Notes under the pieces: model-generated
Seen by the model: the letters and a program-made list of their open reading frames with translations, nothing else
The model's database searches: none
Told to the model about the DNA's origin: nothing
In this document: positions 7,674 through 17,100 of the stretch, one piece after another
How positions within the stretch are numbered: the stretch's first letter is position 1
How the letters are laid out: each line of letters opens with the position of its first letter
Position numbers and translations under genes: made by a program
Assembly (NCBI GenBank): GCA_964539305.1
Contig: CAZIIM010000026.1
Location: 1-26,476, forward strand
Length of the DNA: 26,476 nucleotides
Source: CAZNUM01 sp964539305
Lineage (GTDB): Bacteria; Fidelibacterota; Marinisomatia; Marinisomatales; TCS55
Direction: 5' to 3'

Positions 7674-8893
7674 AACTACCATATCAGGATATTTTGCACA
7701 AAGCAGAGGAATACCGTCAACCCATGTCAAAGTTCCTGCGGGAGCTGGTGGCGATCCCCAGTGAATCCTGTCAGGAAGAGCCGGTTATTATGCGAATTAA
7801 AGAGGAGCTGGAAACTGTCGGCTACGATCGAGTTGAAATCGATGAGATGGGCAATATTTACGGTTTTCTGGGAAACGGGTCCCACGTGGTGGTTCTGGAT
7901 GCTCACGTGGATACGGTGGGCGTGGGGAATCCCAAAACCTGGGAGGTGGATCCCTTCCAGGGATATGAAGATGATGAAATCATCATGGGACGGGGGACAT
8001 CGGACCAGGAGGGAGGCCTGGCCTCGATGGTATACGCTGGAAAGATTATTAAGGATTTGGATTTAACCGGTGATTATACCCTGGTTTTAACCGGCACCGT
8101 TCAGGAAGAGGATTGCGACGGTCTGTGCTGGCAGTATATTCTGGATCAGGGGAAGCTGAAACCTGACTTTGTTGTATCCACTGAGCCGACGGATGGAGGT
8201 ATTTACCGGGGACAGCGGGGGCGGATGGAAATCCGGGTCACCACAGAGGGAATCAGTGCCCACGGTTCCGCTCCCGAACGGGGGGACAATGCCATTTATA
8301 AAATGGCTCCCATTCTTCAGGAACTTGAGGAGTTAAATCATCAGCTTCGGGACCATGATTTCCTCGGCAAAGGAACCCTGACGGTCTCTGAAATATTTTT
8401 TACTTCACCCTCCCGCTGTGCCGTGGCCGACAGTTGTTCCATTTCCATTGACCGGCGCCTGACCTGGGGGGAAACGGCTGAATCGGCTCTGGAAGAAATT
8501 CGGAAGTTACCGGCTGTAAAGGCGGCAGGTGCCAAGGTGGAACTTTACCCCTACGATCGCCCTTCCTGGAAAGGATTAACCTACCCCACAGAAGCCTATT
8601 TCCCCACCTGGCTGATTGAAGAGGATCATCCCGTAACCCGTGCTCTGGTCACCGCCTATGAGGGACTTTTTAAGGAGAAACCACGGGTGGGGAAGTGGAC
8701 GTTTTCCACCAACGGTGTTTCAATCATGGGTCGCTATGGAATTCCCTGCATTGGATTCGGCCCGGGAAAAGAAGCGGAAGCCCATGCCCCCAATGAAAAA
8801 ACATGGAAAAACCACCTGGTGAAAGCTGCCGCCATGTATGCTGCCATTCCTCTTGTCTATGTGAATACAATTGAACAGGAGAAAGTATCATGA
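7670..8893 (+). CDS. ygeY: YgeY family M20 metallohydrolase
   Basis: Zinc-dependent M20 amidase/peptidase of the YgeY ('selenium metabolism-linked hydrolase') family, 407 aa against about 403 in E. coli. The match to E. coli YgeY is very close throughout, for example TSDQEGG, VQEEDCDGLCWQY, RGQRGRMEI, ADSC and HAPNEKTW. Metal and catalytic residues are in place: His79 and Asp81 (DAHVD), Asp112 (SDQEGG), Glu146/Glu147 (QEED), Glu172 (STEP) and His372 (HAPNE). In the anaerobic purine pathway it is expected to cleave an open-ring carbamoyl or amide intermediate between SsnA and YgeW; that order is inferred. The start overlaps ssnA by ATGA and the stop overlaps ygeW by ATGA. Confidence 0.95.
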   Translation: MKLPYQDILHKAEEYRQPMSKFLRELVAIPSESCQEEPVIMRIKEELETVGYDRVEIDEMGNIYGFLGNGSHVVVLDAHVDTVGVGNPKTWEVDPFQGYEDDEIIMGRGTSDQEGGLASMVYAGKIIKDLDLTGDYTLVLTGTVQEEDCDGLCWQYILDQGKLKPDFVVSTEPTDGGIYRGQRGRMEIRVTTEGISAHGSAPERGDNAIYKMAPILQELEELNHQLRDHDFLGKGTLTVSEIFFTSPSRCAVADSCSISIDRRLTWGETAESALEEIRKLPAVKAAGAKVELYPYDRPSWKGLTYPTEAYFPTWLIEEDHPVTRALVTAYEGLFKEKPRVGKWTFSTNGVSIMGRYGIPCIGFGPGKEAEAHAPNEKTWKNHLVKAAAMYAAIPLVYVNTIEQEKVS

Positions 8894-10077
8894 AAACTTC
8901 TGTAGATCAGCGCATCGCTGCCCTTGAGGGACTGAATCTATCCACGTATCCGGCAGATGTATTGCTGACATGGGATTTATCCAGGGAACAAATAGAAGCA
9001 ACCCTGTTGTTGGCCGATTTATTCCGGGTCTGGCATCGGGAAGGGCAGGCTTTTAACTTATTTGAAAGCGGTTTAGCCGTTTCCATTTTCCGGGATAAAT
9101 CCACCCGAACCCGGTTCAGTTTTGCCTCGGCTGCCAATGCACTGGGACTGGGGGTGGTTGATCTGGACGAGGAAAAATCTCAGATCGCTCACGGTGAAAC
9201 AGTCCGGGAGACGGCCACCATGATTTCCTTTATGGCGGAGGTGATCGGGATCCGGGATGATTTGTTCCTCGGTGCTGGTCACAGCTATATGGTGGAGGTC
9301 ACCCAGGCCCTTCAAACCGCTTTCGAGGACGGAATTCTCCACCAGCGCCCCACGGTTATTAATCTTCAGTGTGACGTGGATCATCCCACCCAAACCATGT
9401 CGGATCTGGCCATGCTGGAGGCCACATTCGGTTCGTTGGATGAATTGAAAGGGAAAAAACTGGCAATGACCTGGGCCTACTCCCCCAGTTATGGGAAACC
9501 GCTCTCCGTCCCACAGGGGGTTATTGGACTTATGACGAGGTTCGGCATGGAGGTGGTCCTGGCTTATCCCGAAGGTTACGATTTGATTCCTGAGGTGGTA
9601 GAGATTGCCCGTAAAAACAGCAGGGAAAGTGAAGGGTCATTTGTCATCAGCCATGATATGGCGGAAGCCTTTGAAGGCTCTGATATTGTTTATCCCAAAT
9701 CCTGGGCCCCCTTTTCCATTATGGAGCGGCGGACAGAGTTACTCCGTTCCGGGGATACAGCCGCTTTGGACAAGCTCGAGCAGGAAGCACTGGCCCAGAA
9801 TGCCCGTTTTACAGACTGGGAATGCACCCAGTCCATGATGGATCTTACCCGGTCCGGCAACGCCTTGTACATGCATTGCCTGCCTGCTGATATTACTGGC
9901 GAGAGCTGTACCCAGGGAGAAGTAGCCCGCGAAGTGTTCGAGCGCTATCGGAACGCCACCTATCGCCAGGCCAGTTTCAAACCGTTCATCATCGCCGCCA
10001 TGATGGCTCTAGGCCGACTGGAGGACCCTCTTGACAAACTGAAAGCGCTTGCCAGACGCCCGCGTCATTCATCCTGA
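8890..10077 (+). CDS. ygeW: YgeW 'knotted' carbamoyltransferase
   Basis: Member of the aspartate/ornithine carbamoyltransferase superfamily, 395 aa against about 396 in E. coli YgeW. Carbamoyl-phosphate motif STRTR is at 71-75, and the amino-acid-side motif HCLPADITG begins at 329. The long stretches TWAYSPSYGKPLSVPQG and IVYPKSWAP are specific to YgeW rather than to ArgF. The enzyme is thought to act on ureido derivatives of 2,3-diaminopropionate, running toward carbamoyl phosphate in catabolism, which could yield ATP through carbamate kinase. No carbamate kinase lies in the window. ATG 8890 overlaps the ygeY stop (ATGA). The next gene follows after a 26-bp gap, the widest inside this operon. 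Confidence 0.95.
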   Translation: MKTSVDQRIAALEGLNLSTYPADVLLTWDLSREQIEATLLLADLFRVWHREGQAFNLFESGLAVSIFRDKSTRTRFSFASAANALGLGVVDLDEEKSQIAHGETVRETATMISFMAEVIGIRDDLFLGAGHSYMVEVTQALQTAFEDGILHQRPTVINLQCDVDHPTQTMSDLAMLEATFGSLDELKGKKLAMTWAYSPSYGKPLSVPQGVIGLMTRFGMEVVLAYPEGYDLIPEVVEIARKNSRESEGSFVISHDMAEAFEGSDIVYPKSWAPFSIMERRTELLRSGDTAALDKLEQEALAQNARFTDWECTQSMMDLTRSGNALYMHCLPADITGESCTQGEVAREVFERYRNATYRQASFKPFIIAAMMALGRLEDPLDKLKALARRPRHSS

Positions 10078-10103
10078 TTAGATGTTGTAATCATGTTTAA
10101 CCT

Positions 10104-11579
10104 ATGGAATCACCACTCATGACAAAAGCAGAAGAAATATTAAAGCGCACCATTCAGCGTTGCCGGGAGTTGAATATTATTATTCCTACCTATCGTCAGA
10201 TGCGGGATCCGGACGAAATCCCGGCTGAAATCCTTGCGGAGGTGAAAGGGGTTGGAATCGATGAAGTGAATCCCAGGAATTTATTCCGGATTACCTGGAA
10301 GAATGACCCCCGGGAGAAAAATGGCGGGTTTGGAAAGGTAAATTTTCTAGAACTGCCTTCTGAAATCACGGGTGTTCCTGCCCGGATTGTCATGCTCCTG
10401 GGACGCTTTTTCCCCACGGGCGCCCACAAGGTGGGGGCCACCTTCGGACCACTGGTCCATCGGCTCATCCAGGGGCAATTCGACCCCACACGGCATAAAG
10501 CACTATGGCCTTCCACTGGAAATTACTGTCGTGGTGGTGCTTTTAATGCAGCCTTATTGGGATGCCCCTCCATAGCTGTTCTACCGGAGGCCATGAGTCA
10601 GGAGCGCTTTAACTGGCTGGAAAAAATCGGGGCGGAGGTGTTTAAAACTCCCGGTGGTGAAAGTAACGTGAAAGAAATTTATGACAAAACCAAGTCCCTG
10701 GCACAGGAACGGGAAGAGGTGGTTGTCCTAAACCAGTTTGCCGAGATGGCCAACCCGCTCTGGCATTATGCCGTCACCGGCCCGGCTATGGAGGAGGTTT
10801 TTCAGACGTTGGAGGGAGCGGATCTCCGGTTCAGTGGACTATTCCTTACGCAGGGCTCAGGGGGGACCCTGGGTTCAGGGGAATATTTGAGGGAACAGTT
10901 TCCACTAATAAAGATCGCCACCGGAGAAGCGCTCCAGTGCCCCACCCTGCTTTACAATGGTTACGGGTCCCACCGGATTGAAGGGATTGGGGACAAACAT
11001 GTTCCATGGATCATGAATATTAAAAACATTGATATGGTCATTGGGATCGACGATAATCTGCCCCTGCGACTCATGCGGTTGTTCAATGAGCCGACCGGGC
11101 ACCGGTTCTTGGAGACAAAAGGGGTTGATCCTGAAATCATCCGCCGGTTGCCGCTATTGGGAATTTCCGGCATCGCTAACCTGGTGGGAGCCATTAAAAT
11201 GGCTCGTTATTATGAATTCAATGAACGGGACACGGTTTTTACAGTGGCAACGGATTCAATGGAAATGTACCAGTCCAGACTGGTAGCTGCTCAGGAGAAG
11301 GAAGGGACCTATTCATCCAGCCGGGCCGCCGTGGATTTTGAAGCCGGTTTGCAGGGTCTTACGATTGACTACGTTCAGGAATTGTCCTATTACGATCGAA
11401 AACGCATCCACAATTTGAAATATTTCACCTGGGTGGAGCAGCAGGGGAAAACAGTGGAGGAGCTGGACGCCCAGTGGTATGACGAAACGTACTGGTCAAG
11501 CCAATACCATGCGCTGGAAGAATGGGATGAACGGATTCGGGAATTCAATCAACGTACCGGATTGGTAAAGCGCGGATAA
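10104..11579 (+). CDS. TrpB-like fold-type-II PLP enzyme
   Basis: 491-aa pyridoxal-phosphate enzyme of the tryptophan-synthase-beta/cysteine-synthase superfamily. The Schiff-base lysine is Lys109 in PTGAHKVGATFG, resembling TrpB (TGAHK). The phosphate loop is probably QGSGGTLGSGEYL. It is longer than YgeX (about 398 aa) and lacks the YgeX motifs (KDESKRFGLNMFK, DGNHGRG), so it is not the classical diaminopropionate ammonia-lyase. Context, directly after ygeW and overlapping the next PLP gene by TAATG, suggests elimination or replacement on a 2,3-diaminopropionate-type product; this is inference. ATG 10104 was taken; ATG 10119 is an alternative, and no strong ribosome site separates them. True TrpB is unlikely, with no TrpA partner nearby. 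Confidence 0.8.
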   Translation: MESPLMTKAEEILKRTIQRCRELNIIIPTYRQMRDPDEIPAEILAEVKGVGIDEVNPRNLFRITWKNDPREKNGGFGKVNFLELPSEITGVPARIVMLLGRFFPTGAHKVGATFGPLVHRLIQGQFDPTRHKALWPSTGNYCRGGAFNAALLGCPSIAVLPEAMSQERFNWLEKIGAEVFKTPGGESNVKEIYDKTKSLAQEREEVVVLNQFAEMANPLWHYAVTGPAMEEVFQTLEGADLRFSGLFLTQGSGGTLGSGEYLREQFPLIKIATGEALQCPTLLYNGYGSHRIEGIGDKHVPWIMNIKNIDMVIGIDDNLPLRLMRLFNEPTGHRFLETKGVDPEIIRRLPLLGISGIANLVGAIKMARYYEFNERDTVFTVATDSMEMYQSRLVAAQEKEGTYSSSRAAVDFEAGLQGLTIDYVQELSYYDRKRIHNLKYFTWVEQQGKTVEELDAQWYDETYWSSQYHALEEWDERIREFNQRTGLVKRG

Positions 11580-12820
11580 TGGTTACCTATTTAACCCATT
11601 ACCGGTGTGTAAGCTGTGGCTGGGAAGCAGAACCCAGCCCCTTCCAATATACGTGTACCGCTTGCGGTGAAAACCTGGATGTACAATATGATTATCCATC
11701 TATTCAGAAACACTGGCGCCGGGATTCTCTGGTGACAAACGGGGATCGGACGCTGTGGCGATATTTACCACTCCTGCCCGTGGCGGAAGGCCCTGAGAAT
11801 CGTGCCATTCAGGTTGGGTCGACTCCTTTAATCCCTGCCCGAATTTTATCAGAACAAATCGGCGTGAAACAGCTCTGGATCAAGGATGAAACGCGTCACC
11901 CCTCCGGATCACTGAAGGACCGGGCTACGGAGGTGGGATTACGTCATGCCCAGGAACAGATTGAATCCGTTGTGGTGGCGGCTTCCACCGGGAACGCCGG
12001 TTCTTCTCTGGCCTGTCTGGCTGCCTGGCACGGCCTGGAGGCGGTGATTGTGGTGCCCGCTTCAGCCCCGAAAGCAAAACTGACCCAGATCCTCCAATAC
12101 GGAGCACGGCTGGTTCCGGTGGATGGTTCCTATGATGACGCCTTTGAACTTTCTCTGAAAATTGCAAAGGATCGTGGCTGGTATTCCCGTAGCACGGGAA
12201 TAAACCCTGTCCTTTCAGAGGGGAAGAAAACGGTGGCATTTGAAATCGCCGAACAACTCCAGTGGCAGGCTCCTGATCTGGTTTTTGTGCCGGTGGGAGA
12301 TGGATGTATTCTTGGGGGTGTTTTCAAAGGATTCAATGATCTGTTGCAGCTGGGTTGGATTGATCGTCTGCCGAAGTTGGTTGCGGTACAGGCGGAAGGG
12401 TCGGCCGCTGTGGTCAGAAGTTGGAAGAAAGGAAAACTGGAGCCTGTCCAGGCGCAGACCATTGCAGACAGTATTGCCGTGAACCGGCCTCGGGATGGTT
12501 TAAAAGCATTGCGGGCCTTGAAAAAAAGCAGCGGGTTTGGAATTACGGTTACGGATCGGGAGATTTTACAGGCTCAACATCGGTTGGCCCGAACCACCGG
12601 GATTTTTGCTGAACCAGCTGCCGCCGCCCCCGTGGCAGGGCTTGTCCAGGCTGAGAAACAGGGGCTGGTTTCTCAGGAAGATCAGGTCGTTCTGCTTGTC
12701 ACGGGAACCGGGCTTAAAGATATTGCCGCTGCCCAAACGGTTCTTACTGTCCCTACGGCCATCCCCGCTCACCTTGATGCTTTTAATAAACGCTGGGAGC
12801 AAGACCGTGCCGATGCCTGA
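11579..12820 (+). CDS. Threonine-synthase-like PLP enzyme with zinc ribbon
   Basis: 413-aa fold-type-II PLP enzyme resembling archaeal/bacterial threonine synthase. An N-terminal CxxC...CxxC ribbon (Cys10, Cys13, Cys26, Cys29) precedes the PLP domain. The Schiff-base lysine is Lys113 in SGSLKDRA, the substrate loop is STGNAGSSLA, and the phosphate loop is VGDGCILGG. Its start overlaps the preceding stop (TAATG) and its end overlaps the [2Fe-2S] gene by 8 nt, so it belongs to the purine operon and not to a thr operon; no homoserine kinase or dehydrogenase is near. A beta- or gamma-elimination on an amino-acid intermediate such as 2,3-diaminopropionate is plausible. A housekeeping threonine synthase that has been captured cannot be excluded. 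Confidence 0.82.
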   Translation: MVTYLTHYRCVSCGWEAEPSPFQYTCTACGENLDVQYDYPSIQKHWRRDSLVTNGDRTLWRYLPLLPVAEGPENRAIQVGSTPLIPARILSEQIGVKQLWIKDETRHPSGSLKDRATEVGLRHAQEQIESVVVAASTGNAGSSLACLAAWHGLEAVIVVPASAPKAKLTQILQYGARLVPVDGSYDDAFELSLKIAKDRGWYSRSTGINPVLSEGKKTVAFEIAEQLQWQAPDLVFVPVGDGCILGGVFKGFNDLLQLGWIDRLPKLVAVQAEGSAAVVRSWKKGKLEPVQAQTIADSIAVNRPRDGLKALRALKKSSGFGITVTDREILQAQHRLARTTGIFAEPAAAAPVAGLVQAEKQGLVSQEDQVVLLVTGTGLKDIAAAQTVLTVPTAIPAHLDAFNKRWEQDRADA

Positions 12821-13289
12821 AACCATCCATTATCAGACGGTTTCCATGACGGTCAATGGAAAGGCGGTCCAACGGAACGTGCCCACCCAGCAGCGCCTGC
12901 TGGACTTCCTGCGTAATGAACTGGATCTGACGGGCACAAAGGAGGTCTGCGGTGAGGGGGAGTGCGGCGCCTGTACCATATTCCTTAACGGTAAGACAGT
13001 CAACTCCTGCCTAATCTTTACGGTTGAAGCAAATGGTGGTGAGATTGTCACGATTGAAGGTCTGGGTCTGGAAGATAAATTGACGGAATTGCAGCAGGCG
13101 TTTGTGGATTACCATGCCGTCCAGTGTGGTTACTGTATTCCGGGAATGATCATGTCCGGGGAGTATCTGCTGGAAAGCAACCCTCGACCGGGGATTGAAG
13201 AGGTCCGGGAGGCTTTGGCGGGCAATATATGTCGATGCACCGGTTACCAGAAAATTGTGACTGCTGTCCTCAAGACAACCAAGGAGTAG
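12813..13289 (+). CDS. Molybdenum hydroxylase [2Fe-2S] subunit
   Basis: Small iron-sulfur subunit (158 aa) of a xanthine-dehydrogenase-type enzyme, passing electrons between Moco and FAD. All eight cluster cysteines are present: the plant-type ferredoxin domain has Cys46, Cys51, Cys54 and Cys66 (CGEGECGACT...SC), and the helical domain has Cys105, Cys108, Cys140 and Cys142 (QCGYC, CRCTGY). ATG 12813 was chosen because homologs begin a few residues before the MTVNG strand and it overlaps the preceding stop as ATGCCTGA; the frame is open farther upstream, but that part only shadows the PLP gene. The FAD subunit follows after 3 bp. Its large subunit is absent next door; the orphan at 2524 is the likely partner. 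Confidence 0.93.
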   Translation: MPETIHYQTVSMTVNGKAVQRNVPTQQRLLDFLRNELDLTGTKEVCGEGECGACTIFLNGKTVNSCLIFTVEANGGEIVTIEGLGLEDKLTELQQAFVDYHAVQCGYCIPGMIMSGEYLLESNPRPGIEEVREALAGNICRCTGYQKIVTAVLKTTKE

Positions 13290-13292
13290 GCA

Positions 13293-14120
13293 TTGGAGTA
13301 TTCCCGACCGGAAGATGAACAGGAATTAAGGAATCTGCTTGAAAGCCTTCCTTTGGATCAAACCGTCTGGCTGGCGGGTGGGACCGATTTGCAACCAGCG
13401 TGGGACCTGGGGCGGTCCCTGCCCAGGTATCTGGTGGATTTGAAACGGCTTCCCTTCATGAAGGGTATTCAGAATGATGCAAACAGCATTCGAATAGGTG
13501 CTTTGACAACTGTGGAGGAAATCAAGCAACACCCGTTGATTCAAACTGAATTTGGAGCCTTATCTCAGGCGGCGGAACAATTCGCCGGTGTTCAGATTCG
13601 CCACCGGGCTACCGTCGGTGGAAACATTTGTAATGCTTCTCCTGCAGCCGATCTTCTGCCGGGCCTCTATGTTCATGACGCCCGGGTGGAGCTTCTGGGG
13701 TTGTCAGGAAAGCGCGAGTTGTCAGTTCGGGAATTTATTCAGGGACCTGGGAAAACCCTTTTAAAACCGGGGGAGATTCTGACCCGCATCATTTTACCCA
13801 GATTGAACCGTCAATCCATGTTCTATAAACTGGGATTACGGCAGGCGATGGCCATAGCCGTGGTGAATGTGGCTGTTGCTTATCGAAAGAGCGATGCCGG
13901 TCTCCAGTTTCTTGTTATTGCAGCAGGAGCGGTGGCACCCACGGTGGTGTTATTAAAACAATTTACAACCGCAATCCTGGAGGGTTTACCCTTGAGGGAG
14001 GCGCTGGTTCTGATTGACCAGGATATTGCCCCCATAAGTGACATCCGGGCAACGGCTGAATATCGACGGAAGGTGTTAAAAAACATCGTTTCCCATCTGG
14101 TGGAGTCTCTCCATGTCTGA
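13293..14120 (+). CDS. Molybdenum hydroxylase FAD-binding subunit
   Basis: Medium subunit (275 aa) of a xanthine-dehydrogenase-type enzyme, carrying FAD. The two classic FAD contacts are present: AGGTDL (28-33) and TVGGNICNASPAAD (107-120). A CO-dehydrogenase-flavoprotein-like C-terminal domain follows. The start is TTG 13293, supported by AAGGAG at 13281-13286 with a 6-nt spacer. The gene follows the eight-cysteine [2Fe-2S] subunit by 3 bp, so the two are a canonical small/medium pair. The end overlaps ygfK by 8 nt (ATGTCTGA), the same arrangement as at 12813. The matching Mo subunit is inferred to be the gene at 2524. Confidence 0.9.
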   Translation: MEYSRPEDEQELRNLLESLPLDQTVWLAGGTDLQPAWDLGRSLPRYLVDLKRLPFMKGIQNDANSIRIGALTTVEEIKQHPLIQTEFGALSQAAEQFAGVQIRHRATVGGNICNASPAADLLPGLYVHDARVELLGLSGKRELSVREFIQGPGKTLLKPGEILTRIILPRLNRQSMFYKLGLRQAMAIAVVNVAVAYRKSDAGLQFLVIAAGAVAPTVVLLKQFTTAILEGLPLREALVLIDQDIAPISDIRATAEYRRKVLKNIVSHLVESLHV

Positions 14121-17100
14121 CCGGCTTTATCCGCTGGAGATTACTCATATCCTCAACTGGATGTTATCCGATCTGGAACGGGGGAAAATTCTTGGGATCA
14201 GTCGGGATATGGTTTTTACACCCCGTGCTGATGATCCTTTCCGGATGGAACGATATGGGCAAATGCTGGAGACGCCTGTTGGAGTGGCAGCCGGTCCCCA
14301 TTCGCAAATGGCCCAAAATATTGTTTTATCCTGGCTGACGGGTGCCCGCTACCAGGAGCTGAAAACCATTCAGACCCTGGATGATCTGGAGGTATCCAAA
14401 CCGTGCATCGATATGGAGGATGAGGGCTATAATTGCGAATGGTCCCAGGAATTGCGCCTGGAACAGTCCTTCCACGAATACATGAAGGCCTGGATTCTGA
14501 TCCATGTACTCCGCGACCATTTCGGCTGGAATTCCGACGCCGGGGTGGGTTGCATTTTTAATATGAGTGTGGGATATGATCTGGCAGGTATTCTCCAGCC
14601 CAATGTTCAGCAATTCCTGGATAAAATGGAAAACTGCGAAGAGGAACTGGATCGGATGAAACAGGCCCTGGTGCCACTGTATCCCCGGATTCAGGAGCTG
14701 GATATTCCTGCACGGTTGTCCGATAACGTAACCCTTTCCACCATGCATGGATGTCCGCCGGAGGAGGTCGAACGCATCGGGCGGTATTTAATTGAGGAGC
14801 GCCATTACCATACGACCATTAAACTGAATCCGACTCTTTTAGGTCCGCAGCAACTGCGTGAAATACTGCATGAACGTCTCGGGTACAATGACATCATTAT
14901 TCCGGATGAGGCCTTTGAACATGATCTGAAATATGATCAGGCTTTGGGATTGATACGGCGTTTACAGGCAGTTGCCGCAGAACAGGGCGTACAGTTTGGA
15001 TTGAAATTAACCAACACGCTGGAGGTGAATAATCATAAGTCTGTTTTTCCACCCCGGGAAGAACGCATGTACCTCAGTGGCCGGGCACTTCATCCGATCA
15101 GCATTAATCTGGCTGCCCGATTACAGGAAGCTTTCAAGGGAGCGCTGGATCTTTCTTTTTGTGCCGGGGTGGATGCATTCAATGTAACGGAGGTGGTGGC
15201 GGCAAACCTGGCTCCGGTTACGGTCTGCACCGATTTACTGAAACCGGGCGGGTACACGCGGTTACTCCAGTACCTGGATCGATTGCGTCAAGACATTGAT
15301 GACTCAGAAGGGGGGGGCTCACTCAACACATTTATCCAAAGCCGGGCTGGGGTTGGTGGATCGGTAGCGAAAGCCGGACTTCACAATCTAAAGACGTACG
15401 CTCAGAAAGTATCGGACCTGCCGGCCTATCAGAAAGGGCATAAAATATTTAAGTCCATTAAAACGTCCCGGTCCCTGACACCATTCGATTGTGTTTCGGC
15501 CCCCTGTATTGATTCCTGTGCCACGGAGCAGGACATCCCTGAATATTTACATCAGGTGGCTGTTGGGAATCCGCAGAAAGCCCTGGAAGTCATTTTAAAG
15601 ACCAATCCTCTCCCTGGAATTACTGGCTATGTGTGTGATCACTTGTGTCAACTCAAGTGTACCCGGAATAATCTGGACGAGCCACTTCTCATCCGGGAGA
15701 TAAAACGGTTTGTGGTGGAGCAGGATGTTGAGATTGACTTGAAACCGGGTCCGGCGAACGGGATCCGGGTTGCCATTATTGGTGGAGGGCCATCCGGTCT
15801 AAGTTGTGCTGCTTTACTGGCGCTGGCGGGGTTTGAAGTCAATCTTTACGAAAAAAGTGCCGATCTGGGAGGAATGGTATCTCTGGCCCTGCCCCAGTTT
15901 CGTCTTCCTCAACGCCAAATTGAGGCGGATATAAAACGAATCCAGCGACTGGGGGTCAATTTCCACTTTGATGAAAAAGTAAATAAAGACCGATTTAAGT
16001 CAATTCAGCAAAATCACGATTACATTTATCTCGCAATCGGGGCTCAGAAGAATAAACGGCTTGGGATCGAAGGAGAATCCCTTCCTCAGGTTCGGGAACC
16101 GCTGGAATTTTTATCCCGCTTACGGCGGGGTCAAACGGTGGATATCGGATCCAGAGTGGCTGTAATCGGAGGCGGGAATACGGCTCTGGATGTGGCCCGT
16201 TCCGCCCGTCGACTCGGGTCAGAAGTGACTATTTTATACCGCCGCACCCGGCGGGAAATGCCGGCAGACTGGGAAGAAATTGAAGCGGCCCAGGAAGAGG
16301 GCATAACGATCCGGGAATTAATTGCGCCGCTGGCATTTAAACCGGGCAAGGGAAAGGCAATCAATATTACAACAATAGCGATGAAGCTGGGAGCGGCGGA
16401 TGCCAGTGGTCGGGCCCGACCGATCCCGGTAAAAGGGACGGAAACCGAGCTGGCCTTTGATACAGTCGTGCCCGCCATTGGTCAGGATGTAATTCTGGAC
16501 TTTATTGAAGAAGACCTTCAGGTTGAACCCGCGACGGGGGCAACGAATCTTGCCGGGGTCTTTACGGGAGGAGATGCCATGCGAGGTGCCTCCTCCGTTA
16601 TTAATGCTGTGGGGGATGGTCGCCGGGTGGCCCGGAAGATCTGTGAGCAGGCCGGTGTTCCAATGACAGAAGATCGGGAGCATTCGTTTCGTCTGGCACG
16701 GGAGACCTACCAGCATAAACTGGCCCGGAGGGACTTTCCGGAGGTGGCAATCCATTTGGAACCGCAGGAGCGCCTGAAGGGGAAGCTGGTTAGTCGAACC
16801 CTTACCTTGTCTGAAGCAAAAAAGGAAGCAGAGCGGTGTCTCCTGTGTGATGACGTATGTGATATCTGTGTCAGTGTTTGTCCAAACCTGGCAAACCTGT
16901 CTTTTTTTACAACACCAAAAGATTATCCGGTGTACTTAATTTCAAAGAATAAGGATGGTTTCACCTACGAAAAAACAGGTGTATTATCGTTAAAACAGAA
17001 AACGCAAATATTAAACCTGGGTGATTTTTGTAACGAGTGCGGAAATTGTACGACCTTTTGTCCGACGGCCGGAGATCCGTACAGGGATAAACCCCGGTTT

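Noticed and set aside
10104..11579. Orthodox YgeX or TrpB
   Set aside because: It lacks the YgeX motifs and is about 90 residues longer; TrpB is unlikely without trp genes nearby, although the lysine motif is TrpB-like.
12537..12812. N-terminal extension of the [2Fe-2S] subunit
   Set aside because: The open frame continues upstream only as an out-of-frame reading of the threonine-synthase-like gene; the Fe-S domain begins at 12813.
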